A program made the position numbers and the translations under genes. A DNA stretch of 37,512 bases, from the NCBI GenBank assembly GCA_017523925.1, contig JAFWVQ010000006.1, forward strand, positions 1 through 37,512, written 5' to 3'. Below, in pieces: positions 13,235 through 21,945 of this stretch. Within the stretch, counting starts at the first letter, position 1. Each line of letters begins with the position of its first letter. Under the pieces are notes generated by a model. It was given only the letters and a program-made list of their open reading frames with translations. It was not told the origin of the DNA and searched no databases. This stretch comes from Clostridia bacterium (GTDB lineage: Bacteria > Bacillota > Clostridia > Christensenellales > CAG-138).

Positions 13235-13981
13235 ATGCAATTTAGTGAGATCCTCACAAAGCGCCGAAAGCTTTTCGGAATAACTCAGGACGAGCTTGCG
13301 GAGAAGCTCGATGTAAGCCGCCAATCCATCAGCAAATGGGAGAACGGCGAATGTATGCCCGAAGCCGAAAAGCTTATCAAGCTTTCGGATATACTCGATA
13401 TCAGCCTCGATGAGCTGACCGGGCGCAAAAACCCCGAATCTCCCGCGCAGGGTGCGCCGCAGATAGCGCAGTCCGCCCCCGCTCCCGAGAAAAAGAGCGG
13501 CCGTATCCGCCGCATCATAACCGCGGCCGCCGCCGTTCTTATAGGCGCGCTCTGCTTCCTCGCGGGAAGGTATCTGCGCCCCAATGCGCCTGAGCAAAAA
13601 GCAAAGCTTCCCGATGAGCTCACCGTCAGCGGCGTTTCTATGAATTCGGTATCGAGCACAAACGGGAAATATCCCGAAGTCGAGATCAGCTTTGTTTCCA
13701 ACTATACCTATACGGGCGAAGAGGGCGTGAGCTGCACCGTTTATTTCAACTCGGCTGTTTTTTCATCCGTTTCCGCGCCCGCTAAGTACGATGGCGGCAC
13801 ATATCGCGTTAGAATAAGCGCCGATTCATACAAAAAGTATGAAACCGTGGTGTTCGCCGTTAAATCGGGAGATGCCGAAAAGAGCGCACTTATCGCAAAG
13901 CAATTCGTCACGAAAGGAAATGGGGACGGCGGTTTTGAATGGACGAGCGCCGACGGAGAGGCGCATTATGATGTTAATTGA
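13235..13981 (+). CDS. Membrane-anchored Xre-type regulator
   Basis: A 248-residue protein. Residues 1-63 are an Xre helix-turn-helix domain (LTKRRKLFGITQDELAEKLDVSRQSISKWENGE). A Pro/Ala-rich linker follows (67-85), then a Lys/Arg cluster and one membrane helix (about 91-110). The C-terminal ~135 residues are beta-rich with no recognised family and would face outside. The layout is a one-component sensor: outer domain, membrane helix, DNA-binding domain inside. The N-terminal part is typical of the many clostridial HTH proteins with C-terminal membrane segments. Start ATG has AGAGGTG upstream. No adjacent target gene is obvious; it has its own promoter and terminator. Confidence 0.82.
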   Translation: MQFSEILTKRRKLFGITQDELAEKLDVSRQSISKWENGECMPEAEKLIKLSDILDISLDELTGRKNPESPAQGAPQIAQSAPAPEKKSGRIRRIITAAAAVLIGALCFLAGRYLRPNAPEQKAKLPDELTVSGVSMNSVSSTNGKYPEVEISFVSNYTYTGEEGVSCTVYFNSAVFSSVSAPAKYDGGTYRVRISADSYKKYETVVFAVKSGDAEKSALIAKQFVTKGNGDGGFEWTSADGEAHYDVN

Positions 13982-14016
13982 TCCCGAGCCTGGCTTCAAC
14001 GGCGATGATACAGTTC

Positions 14017-14048
14017 AAAAAGAGCGAAGCAATTGCCTCGCTCTTTTT
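14017..14048 (+). terminator. Terminator between the Xre protein and yajC
   Basis: Perfect 11-bp stem AAAAAGAGCGA (14017-14027) / TCGCTCTTTTT (14038-14048). With A-runs on one side and T-runs on the other it can serve both converging genes. Confidence 0.85.
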
Positions 14049-14081
14049 CATTTTGTTTTTTTGATTTCAGCCGTATAAAGC

Positions 14082-14453
14082 TTATTTCTTGGAATTATCC
14101 ACGATCTCGCCGTCGAGAGTGGCCTCGATGGGGCCGTCCTCGATGCTGGCGATAGCCTGGCGGGTGAAAACAAGGCGGACCTTGTCGGGACCGACGGAAA
14201 CGAATACCACGTCGTCCTTAACGCTGGTCACGGTGCCATAGATGCCGCCGATGGTGCGAACGCGGGAGCCGGGCTTGAGGGAATCGAGCATATCCTTATA
14301 CTGCTTCTGCTTTTTCTTGTTGCCCATGCTGGTGAAAACGAGCATTGCAACGAGCGCGGCGAGCATGAGGAGCATGAAGCCCCACTGGCTGAAGAAACCG
14401 CCGATGGCGTTACCGGTGCTTTCCGACATGGGGAGGATAAAATTGGGATGCAT
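14082..14453 (-). CDS. yajC: Preprotein translocase subunit YajC
   Basis: A 123-residue single-pass membrane protein that associates with the SecDF-SecYEG translocon. One hydrophobic helix (about 22-42, GFMLLMLAALVAMLVF) is followed by a basic stretch KKKQKQYKDMLDSLKPGSRVRTIGGIYGTVTSVKDDVVFV, the diagnostic YajC core. The C-terminus is acidic. Start is the ATG at 14453 with AAAGGT upstream. secD/secF and tgt/queA, which often flank yajC, are absent; here it stands alone downstream of polC with its own promoter. Confidence 0.92.
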   Translation of the reverse strand: MHPNFILPMSESTGNAIGGFFSQWGFMLLMLAALVAMLVFTSMGNKKKQKQYKDMLDSLKPGSRVRTIGGIYGTVTSVKDDVVFVSVGPDKVRLVFTRQAIASIEDGPIEATLDGEIVDNSKK

Positions 14454-14546
14454 AAATCTATTACCTTTCCATAGTATTGCGGGATCGGAACGAAGCCTTG
14501 CTTATGAAAAGCGGCTTTCCGACCCTTATTCGCTGTCAACTCTCTA

Positions 14547-14575
14547 ATATTATAGTAATTTTCGCGCATTGTCAA
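14547..14575 (-). promoter_or_regulatory. Sigma-A promoter of yajC
   Basis: Minus strand: TTGACA (14570-14575), 17-bp spacer, TAATAT (14547-14552); a TATAAT overlaps two bases earlier. Confidence 0.7.
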
Positions 14576-14607
14576 GCATTTGACAGCGGTTCATGAGTGT
14601 TTTTTTA

Positions 14608-17600
14608 TCAATCCAGCAGCGAAACCTGATCGCTCTTGGGAAGATCGCCGAGGCAGCCGAGCGCATCGAGCTTTTCAAGCAGGGTGTTGTTTATCCTCGT
14701 TCGCTTCACAAGCTCCTCGCGCGAGAGGTATTTGCCCGCCTTTCCGCCCTCCTCGAGCTGGCGCGCCGCCGTGTCGCCGAGACCCGCTATCGAATTGAAC
14801 GGCGGACGAAGCTTGCCGTCCTCGATGGTAAACTTCGTTGCCTTCGATTTATAAAGGTCGATCGGCAGAAGCTCTATGCCGCGAAGGTTCATCTCGTACA
14901 CAAGCTCAAGGATTATGACCTGCTCCTTCTGCTTAACGTCCAGGCTGTCCAGCGCTTTGAGCTCGTTCAGATTCTTGAGCACCTTCTCCGCTCCGCCGAG
15001 GCTCTTTTCAATATCGAAGGTATCGGCGCGCACGGTGAAGTAAACCGCATAGTACGCGAGCGGATGATGCACCTTGAAGTATGCCACGCGGAAGCTCATC
15101 ATAACGTAGGCCGCAGCATGGGCGCGCGGGAACATATACTTGATCTTCTTGCAGGAATCGATGTACCACTGCGGGATGTTGTTTTGATGCATCGCCGCCT
15201 CCATATCCTCGGTAAGTCCCCTGCCCTTGCGAACGCTCTCCATCGTTTTGAACGAAAGCGAGGGGTCGCCGCCGTGCGCGATAAGGTAGTTCATGATGTC
15301 GTCGCGCGTGCAGATGACCTGCATCAGGTTCGCGGTGCCGTTTTCAACGAGCTCCTGCGCGTTGCCGAGCCAAACGTCCGTTCCGTGCGAAAGCCCCGCG
15401 ATGCGAACGAGCTCCTCCATCGTGGTGGGGCGCGTTTGCTTGAGCATGCCGCGAACGAAGCCCGTTCCGAACTCCGATATGCCGAGGCTGCCGATATCGC
15501 AGTCCAGCGCCTTTAAGGAAACGCCGAGCGGCTCGTCCGTTTTGAAGATCGCCATCGTCTCGGGGTCGTCCAGCGGGATGGTCTTCGGGTCGATGCCGGT
15601 TATATCGAAAAGCATGCGCAGCGCGGTCGGGTCGTCGTGGCCGAGGATATCGAGCTTAACGAGCTTGTCGTCAAGCGCGTGGAAATCGAAATGCGTGGTG
15701 ATGCTCTCCGCATCCACCTTTTCGGCGGGGCGCTGCACGGGGCAGAAATCGAAAATTTCAAGCTCCTTCGGAACTATTACGATGCCGCCGGGGTGCTGGC
15801 CCGTGGTTTTGCGCGTTCCCACGCAGCCCGAAGCAAGGCGCACCTTCTCGGCCTCGGAGAGGTTCAGCCCGTTCTCCTCGCAGTAGTGCAGCACGTAGCC
15901 GTAGGCGGTCTTATCCTGAAGGCCCGAGATAGTGCCGGCGCGGAAGGCATGCCCCTCGCCGAACATGGTTTCGGTGAATTTATGCGCAACGGGCTGATAT
16001 TCTCCTGAGAAATTGAGGTCGATATCCGGCGTTTTGTCGCCCTTAAAGCCGAGGAAGGTCTCAAACGGGATCTCATAGCCGTCTCTGCGAAGGGGCTTGC
16101 CGCAAACGGGGCAAAGCTTCGGCGGAAGGTCTATGCCGCAGCGCGAGCTGTCGCCCACGTCCGGAAATTCGCTGTATCGACAGCTTTCGCAGCGGTAGTG
16201 CGGCGGAAGCGCGTTCACCTCGGTTATCCCGAGAAGGTACGCCACGAAGCTCGAGCCGACCGAGCCGCGTGAGCCGACCAGATACCCGTCAGAAAGGGAT
16301 TTTGAAACGAGCTGCTGCGCCACCATGTAGAGCGAGGAATAGCCGTTGCCCACGATGGAATTCAGCTCCTTGTCGAGGCGCTTTTGAACCACCTCGGGAA
16401 GCGTTTCACCGTAGAGCCTGTGCGCAGTCTCGTTTGATATGCGCTCAAGATCCTCCTTTGCGTTCGGAAGCTCGGGCGAATAGGTCTGCTTATCATCGAG
16501 GAACGGGCGAAGCTCGCCGCACATATCCGCGATCTTTCCCGTGTTTTCCACCACTATCTCATACGCCTTCTTTTTTCCGAGATAGGCGAATTCCTCAAGC
16601 ATATCATCGGTTGTTCTGAAATAGAGCGGGGGTTGGAGCATCGCGTCCTTGAAGTTTGCCGCGCTCATCAGTATCGCACGGAAAACCGAGTCCTCCGGCT
16701 CCATGAAATGCACGTCGCCCGTTGCCACAACTAGCTTGCCCATCTTTTCGCCGAGCCTCACTATGCGGCGGTTGTATTCGCGCAGCGCCTCGTCGTCCTT
16801 TGCTATGCCCTCGCGAACGAGGAAGGCGTTGTTTCCGATCGGCTGCACCTCGAGATAGTCGTAGAACGAGGCTATCTCTTCAAGCACGCTGTCGCCCGCG
16901 CCGTCCACCATCGCGCGGAACAGCTCGCCCGCTTCGCAGGCGGAGCCGAGTATGAGCCCCTCGCGGTGGATGTTCAAAAGGCTGCGCGGTATGCGCGGAG
17001 TGCGGTAAAAATGCTCGAGATTGGAATAGGAAACGAGCTTATACAGGTTCTTTAATCCATCCTGCGTTGCGGCAAGGATCACGATATGATTGCTTCGCTT
17101 CTTCGCCGCATCCGTTTCCGTGCTAATGATCACCGGCAGAGTGCAGACGCCAAGATCCTTTTGCCGCGCCAGAAGATCGCAAACGGTTTCTGCCGTCCAA
17201 AGCGCGATGCTCTTGCCGCTGCCCGGGGTGGGAATGCGCTGCTCTTGTTTAAGATCGCGCCTCAGGTACTGCATCAGCATACCGCTTGAAACGCATTCGA
17301 CCCGCAGCGGACAGGCTTCGCCGAGAAGCTCATGCAAAAGCGCGAGCTCCGACGGGTCGTGAACGAAAAGTATCTCGCCTGCGCCGCCCTTTTTGAAGAA
17401 TTCGGCAACAAGCTCCGCCGCCTTTTCAAGCGAAGGCGCGCACACTATCTCAGCATTCGAAAAGCCCGTTAAGGCGCGAATGCTCTCGGGCTGATCCACG
17501 CCGGGGTTGACGGGCGTTCCGAAGGTCTCGATAACTCCGTTTGCGTTGAAACGCACCGCCGCAAGCTCGAAAAACCTCGCGTGGGCGCCCTCGCCCGAAT

Positions 17601-18873
17601 GGACCGAAGCGAACGCGAGGAATGTATCCCCATCCTTTACGGAAACAAGCTCGCAATCGGGCACAAGATAGCCCTCGCAGCCGAAGATCACCTTGATGCC
17701 GTTCTTCTTCGCCGCCTTCTTCGCCTCCGGGAAGGAATGCACCACGCCGTGATCGGTTATGGCGATCGCCTTATGCCCCCATTTCGCGGCGCGCTCGATA
17801 ACGTCCTTCACCTTCGTTGTGGCGTCCATCGCGCTCATCTGGGTGTGCAGATGCAGCTCAACGCGCTTTTCGCTCGCGTTGTCCATGCGCACCTCGATGG
17901 GCAGGCGGTTTATATCGTCCGCAAAAAGGCAGTAATCGCGCTGATAATTGTCGTAGCGATAGATGCCGCGCACCATGAGCAGACAGGGCTCCTTGGCCGC
18001 GCGATCGATCAGCGCCACCGTGCGCGCCTTGGCAAGCTCATCCAAAAACAGCTTCACGAAAACGGTGTTCGTTTTATCCGTCAGCGTTAGCGTCATGACC
18101 GTCAGTCCGCGCTTTGAAATGAACAGCTCCGTGTTCAGCAGCTCGCCCTTGACGGTGATCCTGCCGGAGCGGTCGCTCAGATCCCGCATCTGCACGAGAT
18201 CGGGCTTGAGTATCTCCTTGCCGAGGATGACGTCCGCAGGCGCGAGGCGCTTGGGCTTCTCCCTCGTCGCCCTGCGCTTTCTGTCCGTCGCGGGGCCCTT
18301 CATGCCGCCCCAATCGCGCGTTACGATCGGCTCTGCGCCGTCCAGCCCGTCCGAAAGGCTTTCGTCCGCAGTGATATCTATGCCCACGTTCCACGAATAG
18401 ACCGCGGAAAGATGCGCGCGAAAATCGTTCACAAGCTGCGTGGACATCGCGAGCATATAGCGCGGCGGCACCGATACCACGAAGCGGTCATCGAAGCGGC
18501 CGCTGCCGTCGTAGAAGCGGATGCTGCAAAGATTCAGTATCGGCTCGAGCTGGGGCGAAAACTCGCACCAAAGCCCGCACAGATGATCGACCGCCGTGGT
18601 CTTCATGTATCCCTGCTCCGAGAGCGCAGGCGAAAAGTCGAATATGCTTCTCACGCCTCCCGGAAACAGCATTATGGAAAGCTCGCTGTCTATCGCGCGA
18701 AGCTCGAATTCGCTGAGGATGCGCGAAGCCGAGATGCGCACCTCCACCACGCCGTCCTTCTTGCGAACGGCTGAAACGATCTCGATTATGCCCTGAGAAA
18801 TGTATGAGCCGATATCCACCTTCAGCTCGTCGGGAGAATATGCTTTATTGTCCTTGTCCAATCCTGAAACCAT
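14608..18873 (-). CDS. polC: DNA polymerase III, PolC-type alpha subunit (exonuclease motifs degenerate)
   Basis: A 1421-residue replicative polymerase. Domains in order: N-terminal region (1-~225); OB fold (~235-325); PHP domain, first half (~335-405: HLHT at 341, TDHG at 373, GCE at 398); exonuclease-like insertion (~417-575); PHP second half (~578-725: NHIVILA at 595, TGDVHF at 718); polymerase palm and fingers with the zinc finger CESC...CPVC (895-924), PDIDLNFSGE (949-958, catalytic Asp pair) and TGQHPGGIVIVP (1024-1035); and a C-terminus ending GCLGDLPKSDQVSLLD. The palm and PHP ligands look intact. The exonuclease insertion keeps its fold signature (FFELAAVRF, SIRALTGFS), but the catalytic DEDDh residues are gone: the DVETTG position reads SVHSG, HNASFD reads HDPSEL, and the final His/Asp motif reads GKSIALWTAE. 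Start ATG follows GCGAGGT. It lies downstream of ispG, a common neighbour in Bacillota. Confidence 0.95.
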   Translation of the reverse strand: MVSGLDKDNKAYSPDELKVDIGSYISQGIIEIVSAVRKKDGVVEVRISASRILSEFELRAIDSELSIMLFPGGVRSIFDFSPALSEQGYMKTTAVDHLCGLWCEFSPQLEPILNLCSIRFYDGSGRFDDRFVVSVPPRYMLAMSTQLVNDFRAHLSAVYSWNVGIDITADESLSDGLDGAEPIVTRDWGGMKGPATDRKRRATREKPKRLAPADVILGKEILKPDLVQMRDLSDRSGRITVKGELLNTELFISKRGLTVMTLTLTDKTNTVFVKLFLDELAKARTVALIDRAAKEPCLLMVRGIYRYDNYQRDYCLFADDINRLPIEVRMDNASEKRVELHLHTQMSAMDATTKVKDVIERAAKWGHKAIAITDHGVVHSFPEAKKAAKKNGIKVIFGCEGYLVPDCELVSVKDGDTFLAFASVHSGEGAHARFFELAAVRFNANGVIETFGTPVNPGVDQPESIRALTGFSNAEIVCAPSLEKAAELVAEFFKKGGAGEILFVHDPSELALLHELLGEACPLRVECVSSGMLMQYLRRDLKQEQRIPTPGSGKSIALWTAETVCDLLARQKDLGVCTLPVIISTETDAAKKRSNHIVILAATQDGLKNLYKLVSYSNLEHFYRTPRIPRSLLNIHREGLILGSACEAGELFRAMVDGAGDSVLEEIASFYDYLEVQPIGNNAFLVREGIAKDDEALREYNRRIVRLGEKMGKLVVATGDVHFMEPEDSVFRAILMSAANFKDAMLQPPLYFRTTDDMLEEFAYLGKKKAYEIVVENTGKIADMCGELRPFLDDKQTYSPELPNAKEDLERISNETAHRLYGETLPEVVQKRLDKELNSIVGNGYSSLYMVAQQLVSKSLSDGYLVGSRGSVGSSFVAYLLGITEVNALPPHYRCESCRYSEFPDVGDSSRCGIDLPPKLCPVCGKPLRRDGYEIPFETFLGFKGDKTPDIDLNFSGEYQPVAHKFTETMFGEGHAFRAGTISGLQDKTAYGYVLHYCEENGLNLSEAEKVRLASGCVGTRKTTGQHPGGIVIVPKELEIFDFCPVQRPAEKVDAESITTHFDFHALDDKLVKLDILGHDDPTALRMLFDITGIDPKTIPLDDPETMAIFKTDEPLGVSLKALDCDIGSLGISEFGTGFVRGMLKQTRPTTMEELVRIAGLSHGTDVWLGNAQELVENGTANLMQVICTRDDIMNYLIAHGGDPSLSFKTMESVRKGRGLTEDMEAAMHQNNIPQWYIDSCKKIKYMFPRAHAAAYVMMSFRVAYFKVHHPLAYYAVYFTVRADTFDIEKSLGGAEKVLKNLNELKALDSLDVKQKEQVIILELVYEMNLRGIELLPIDLYKSKATKFTIEDGKLRPPFNSIAGLGDTAARQLEEGGKAGKYLSREELVKRTRINNTLLEKLDALGCLGDLPKSDQVSLLD

Positions 18874-19066
18874 CGTTACCTCGCCATAAAAAGTGTTCTG
18901 AAATCACACCCCTCGCACCGCGCCGGGGCATGCATCGCATTTGAAATTTTGCTTATTCCTATTATCTATACCTTTGCCTATGCCTGCACCCATACAGGCC
19001 GGCACTGCCCTGTTCGCCGAAGCCTTGCCGCGTCACCCTATCGCGGCGCCCTATCGCAGCGCACGC
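18874..19066. other. polC-ispG spacer
   Basis: 193 bp with no convincing gene. On the minus strand it carries a run of six-base variants of ATAGGC/ATAGAT (about 18950-18985). No clear promoter is visible, so polC may be read from upstream of ispG. Confidence 0.4.
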
Positions 19067-20128
19067 TTATCCGATCTCTTGCATCATGCAGAGCGCCCTT
19101 GCGTCCTCGATGAACCTGTCTATGACCTCGGGCAGCTTGTCGGTGTATTCGATCGCGCCGTTTTTGAACACGGCGGCGTTCACCGAACCGAAGGCGATGC
19201 CGATATCGGCCTCCTTCGCCTCTCCGGGTCCGTTCACCGCGCAGCCCATCACCGCCACGTTTATCGGCCTTGCGCCCACGAAATCGAGCGCCGCGCGCAC
19301 CCGCTCCACTATCGGGGCGAGCTCCACGCGCGTTCTGCCGCAGGTTGGGCAGCTCACGATGCGAACGCGGCTCTTTCGAACGCCGGCCGCCTCGAGTATC
19401 TTCTTCGCCGCCTCGACCTCCTGCACCACGCCGCCCGTCATCGAAACGCGCACGGTGTCGCCGATGCCGTCCAGCAGCAGGCTGCCGATGCCGATCGCGG
19501 ATTTTATGAGCGCATCTTCGCCCATTCCCGCCTCGGTAACGCCGAGGTGCAGCGGATACGGCAGCTTTTCATGCGCCATGCGGTACGCCTCGACCGTGGT
19601 CTTGGGGTCGGAAGCCTTCAAGGAGACCACGATATCCGAAAAGCCGTATTTTTCAAGCATTTCCGCGTGCCGAACGGCGCTTATGACCATCGCCTCGGCG
19701 CAAACGCCGTACTCCTTCAAAAGCTCCTTTTCGAGCGAACCGCCGTTCACGCCGATCCTGATCGGGATGCCGCGCTCCTTGGCGCAAAGCGCGACCGCGC
19801 GAACGCCCTCCTCCGAGCCGATATTGCCCGGATTTATGCGCACCTTGCTCACTCCCGCCTTCATCGCGCCGATCGCGAGGCGGTGATCGAAATGGATATC
19901 CGCCACGAGCGGGATATGGATATTTCTAATTATCTCTGGCAGCGCCTCCACGCAGCGCTCGTCATACACCGATGAGCGCACGATCTCGCAGCCGGCTCTT
20001 TCAAGCTCAAGTATCTGCGCTATCGTAGCGGCGGCGTCGCGCGTGTCGGTATTGGTCATGGACTGAATGGTTACGGGTGCGCCCGCGCCCATCGGAACTC
20101 CGCCCACGAATACTCGGTTTTTGCTCAT
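19067..20128 (-). CDS. ispG: 4-hydroxy-3-methylbut-2-enyl diphosphate synthase (IspG)
   Basis: A 353-residue iron-sulfur enzyme of the MEP isoprenoid pathway that converts cyclic MEcPP to HMBPP. The N-terminal TIM barrel contains IQSMTNTDTRD, PLVADIHFDHRLA and KVRINPGNIG. The C-terminal cluster domain has SCPTCGRT and MGCAVNGPGEAKEADIG, giving three Cys ligands plus the conserved Glu. Length fits the bacterial two-domain form. I prefer the ATG at 20128 over the GTG at 20134, because CCGGGGTG lies just upstream of the former. In many Bacillota the order is dxr-rseP-ispG-polC; here only ispG-polC remains and a dispersed repeat plus a nitroreductase gene sit upstream. Confidence 0.94.
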   Translation of the reverse strand: MSKNRVFVGGVPMGAGAPVTIQSMTNTDTRDAAATIAQILELERAGCEIVRSSVYDERCVEALPEIIRNIHIPLVADIHFDHRLAIGAMKAGVSKVRINPGNIGSEEGVRAVALCAKERGIPIRIGVNGGSLEKELLKEYGVCAEAMVISAVRHAEMLEKYGFSDIVVSLKASDPKTTVEAYRMAHEKLPYPLHLGVTEAGMGEDALIKSAIGIGSLLLDGIGDTVRVSMTGGVVQEVEAAKKILEAAGVRKSRVRIVSCPTCGRTRVELAPIVERVRAALDFVGARPINVAVMGCAVNGPGEAKEADIGIAFGSVNAAVFKNGAIEYTDKLPEVIDRFIEDARALCMMQEIG

Positions 20129-20147
20129 AAACACCCCGGTTATGTTT

Positions 20148-20218
20148 TAGTGAATAGTGAATAATGAATAGTGAATAGTTGAGGTAGGAATTCCCCCGAG
20201 GGGGAATTCCTACGTTTT
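20148..20218 (+). repeat. GAATAGT heptamer array with hairpin, copy B
   Basis: Several GAATAGT/GAATAAT units, then TTGAGGTAGG and a long palindrome centred near 20197: GTAGGAATTCCCC pairs with GGGGAATTCCTAC. It lies between nitroreductase and ispG in the opposite orientation to those genes. The hairpin is the longest of the three copies and could act in their mRNA as a terminator or processing site. Confidence 0.8.
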
Positions 20219-20242
20219 AATGCCCGCAATAGGCGAGGGCGT

Positions 20243-20800
20243 TTATTTCACCTCGATGATATGGCTCTCGTCCCACTCATGGGGCTCCTTCTCGGCGTCC
20301 TTATAGCCGATGGAGATGCCGATGCGGAAATCATAGCCCTCGGGAACGCCGAGCGAGGCGGCAAGCTGCCTGCCGCTTTCGCCCGCAAACGCGGCGGCAG
20401 GCATGCCGAGGATAACGGAATCGAGCCCGAGCTCCTTTGCGGCGAGCGCAAGGTTCTCCACGGCGATACCGGCATCCACTCCGGCATAATGCCCTTCGGC
20501 GGCAAAGATGCCCACGAAGAGCGGCGGCGAGTAGAGGATACGGCCGCCGCGTGAGCGGATGCGCTCGGCAAAGGCTTCGTTTCCGCTTGCGATAACGCCT
20601 TCGAGCACTGCGGCGTTGATCTTTTCGATAACCTCGCCGTTCGTAACGAAAACGAAGCGCTGCTCCTGCCTGTTCATCGCGGTGGGCGATGCAAGCGCCG
20701 CCTTTTTGAGCGCGCAAAGCTGCTCCTCGGTGAGCGGCGTTTCCTTATAGGCGCGGATGCTGCTTCTTGAAAGAATAGCTTCAAGTACGGGATGATTCAT
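20243..20800 (-). CDS. Nitroreductase family protein
   Basis: A 185-residue FMN-dependent oxidoreductase. The family start, VLEAILSRSSIRAYKETPLTEEQL, contains the RxSxR FMN-phosphate motif. SPTAMNRQEQRFVFV (about 38-52) is the next flavin-binding loop, and LGLDSVILGMP (about 125) and FRIGISIGYKD (about 157) are the usual C-terminal signatures. Likely reduces nitro compounds, quinones or flavins with NAD(P)H; physiological substrate unknown. The start is the ATG at 20800 behind CGGAGGAAAA; the longer upstream frame crosses its own promoter and is not used. It precedes ispG, separated by repeat copy B. Confidence 0.9.
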   Translation of the reverse strand: MNHPVLEAILSRSSIRAYKETPLTEEQLCALKKAALASPTAMNRQEQRFVFVTNGEVIEKINAAVLEGVIASGNEAFAERIRSRGGRILYSPPLFVGIFAAEGHYAGVDAGIAVENLALAAKELGLDSVILGMPAAAFAGESGRQLAASLGVPEGYDFRIGISIGYKDAEKEPHEWDESHIIEVK

Positions 20801-20936
20801 AATATTTTCCTCCGTTTCAAACAGAATTTTAAGCTTTTTCACCGTTTTTTCAAAGGCTGCCGGCACAGGGCAGATATGCTCCGTAAAAACTATGCTCGCG
20901 GACAGGCACCGATGCCTCCGCACTTCTTTCACCGAT

Positions 20937-20965
20937 ATTATAGCACCCTCGCGGCGCATTTTCAA
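20937..20965 (-). promoter_or_regulatory. Sigma-A promoter of the nitroreductase
   Basis: Minus strand: TTGAAA (20960-20965), 17-bp spacer, TATAAT (20937-20942). The leader to the start codon is about 130 nt and includes a small AGGCA/TGCCT hairpin near 20910. Confidence 0.8.
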
Positions 20966-21133
20966 CGCGAAAATGCACCCAAAATCGCCCACACGGCTCC
21001 CCCGATGCGCCCCCTTCCGCGGCAAAAAGCAGAACGGCGGCGCAAAAAGCGAAAGCGCGCCCATGCTTTGCGTTTTCGATTTGCTTTTGGTATTCTTTGA
21101 AAATTTTGCCGATTTTTTTCGCGGCTTTTTTCA

Positions 21134-21157
21134 CCGTTTTCCCCGCCGTTTTCCCCG
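21134..21157. repeat. Perfect 12-bp tandem duplication in a T/C-rich tract
   Basis: CCGTTTTCCCCG occurs twice in tandem (21134-21145, 21146-21157) within a longer T- and C-rich tract (about 21060-21215) of looser copies. No gene is convincing in the tract. Confidence 0.7.
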
Positions 21158-21296
21158 CAGCTTTTCCGTCCGCTTTTCGCCGATCTTTTCGCCATCCGTT
21201 CGCCGATCCGGTTTTAAGGCGTATTGGATCGCGCGATTCGGCGCAAACTGTAAGCATATTCGAAATAACGATGACCACGATCAAGGAGGCGAGAAT

Positions 21297-21440
21297 ATGA
21301 AGCTTTTCGGATTCACGGCGGGACTTGCGCTCGGCATGGCGGCCGCAGCGGCGGGCGTTTGCTCCATGTACCCCGATATCCCAAGGCGCGTCAAGCGCGA
21401 CACAAAGCATATGATGCGCTCGGCAAAGAAGATGCTGTAA
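21297..21440 (+). CDS. Small single-pass protein of 47 residues
   Basis: Starts at an ATG with a strong ribosome site (AAGGAGGCGAGAAT). Sequence: hydrophobic MKLFGFTAGLALGMAAAAAGVCSMY, then a basic tail IPRRVKRDTKHMMRSAKKML. The hydrophobic helix has glycines in GFTAGLALGMAAAAAG, the pattern of YtxH-like small clostridial proteins. The basic tail would lie at the inner membrane surface. Function unknown. No adjacent partner gene. Confidence 0.6.
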   Translation: MKLFGFTAGLALGMAAAAAGVCSMYPDIPRRVKRDTKHMMRSAKKML

Positions 21441-21886
21441 CAAAGTGCGCCAAGGCGCACACCCGCAAGACGCACCCCCAACCCGGCGCACGGCAGGCGG
21501 CATTTTCCGCTGCCCGACCGGCGACCCCCAACCCGGCGCATGGCAGTCCCCCTCGGGCCGCCGTGCGCCATTATTATTCCGATCCGCTTATTAATGCGCA
21601 CGCGGATACGCCGGGTGTTATGTTTTTCTGTTTTAAGATCTATACGGTTCCCGATCGGCGTAAAAGCTTTAGCCGAACAGTAAAGTCCGTCCGCCATAGT
21701 GTGGGTTCGCGCGGCTATTGCATATGAATTCAAGATGATGATACGAAACCTGAGCCGGACTTTGACATTGGATATGGCTATTACAGCGGCACCTTTGGAC
21801 TCAAAAAAACCGGCTGCAGCATATGTTGATTCAGCGATCAGCAAGGGGGTTGAAGAAGCAAAGCAGCTGTTGCGGACCTTCTCCGT
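21441..21886. other. Gap of about 450 bp with decayed coding look
   Basis: No intact gene. Two 23-bp near-identical direct repeats begin ACCCCCAACCCGGCGCA at 21474 and 21524 (one mismatch), 50 bp apart. From about 21640 to 21890, pieces of protein-like sequence appear in different frames (SVGSRGYCI, stop, DDDTKPEPDFDIGYGYYSGTFGL in one; YVDSAISKGVEEAKQLL in another) without a ribosome site. This would fit a broken small gene. Confidence 0.4.
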
Positions 21887-21915
21887 TTGACAACCCGCCC
21901 CCATGGTGGTATCAT
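21887..21915 (+). promoter_or_regulatory. Sigma-A promoter of the CotH-dockerin gene
   Basis: TTGACA (21887-21892), 17-bp spacer, TATCAT (21910-21915); start codon at 21946. Confidence 0.8.
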
Positions 21916-21945
21916 TGGATATATCGATTTTTTCGGGAGGTTAAC

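Noticed and set aside
20850..21503. 217-codon minus-strand frame with a Lys/Ala-rich, histone H1-like middle (GKAAGKTAGKTVKKAAKK)
   Set aside because: It contains the nitroreductase promoter, overlaps the 47-residue plus-strand gene, has no ribosome site, and the Lys-rich part comes from the T/C-rich tract with a 12-bp duplication.
21699..21890. 63-codon plus-strand frame ending KGVEEAKQLLRTFSV
   Set aside because: No ribosome site, GTG or internal ATG start only, runs into the CotH promoter, and a neighbouring frame looks equally protein-like; treated as decay.
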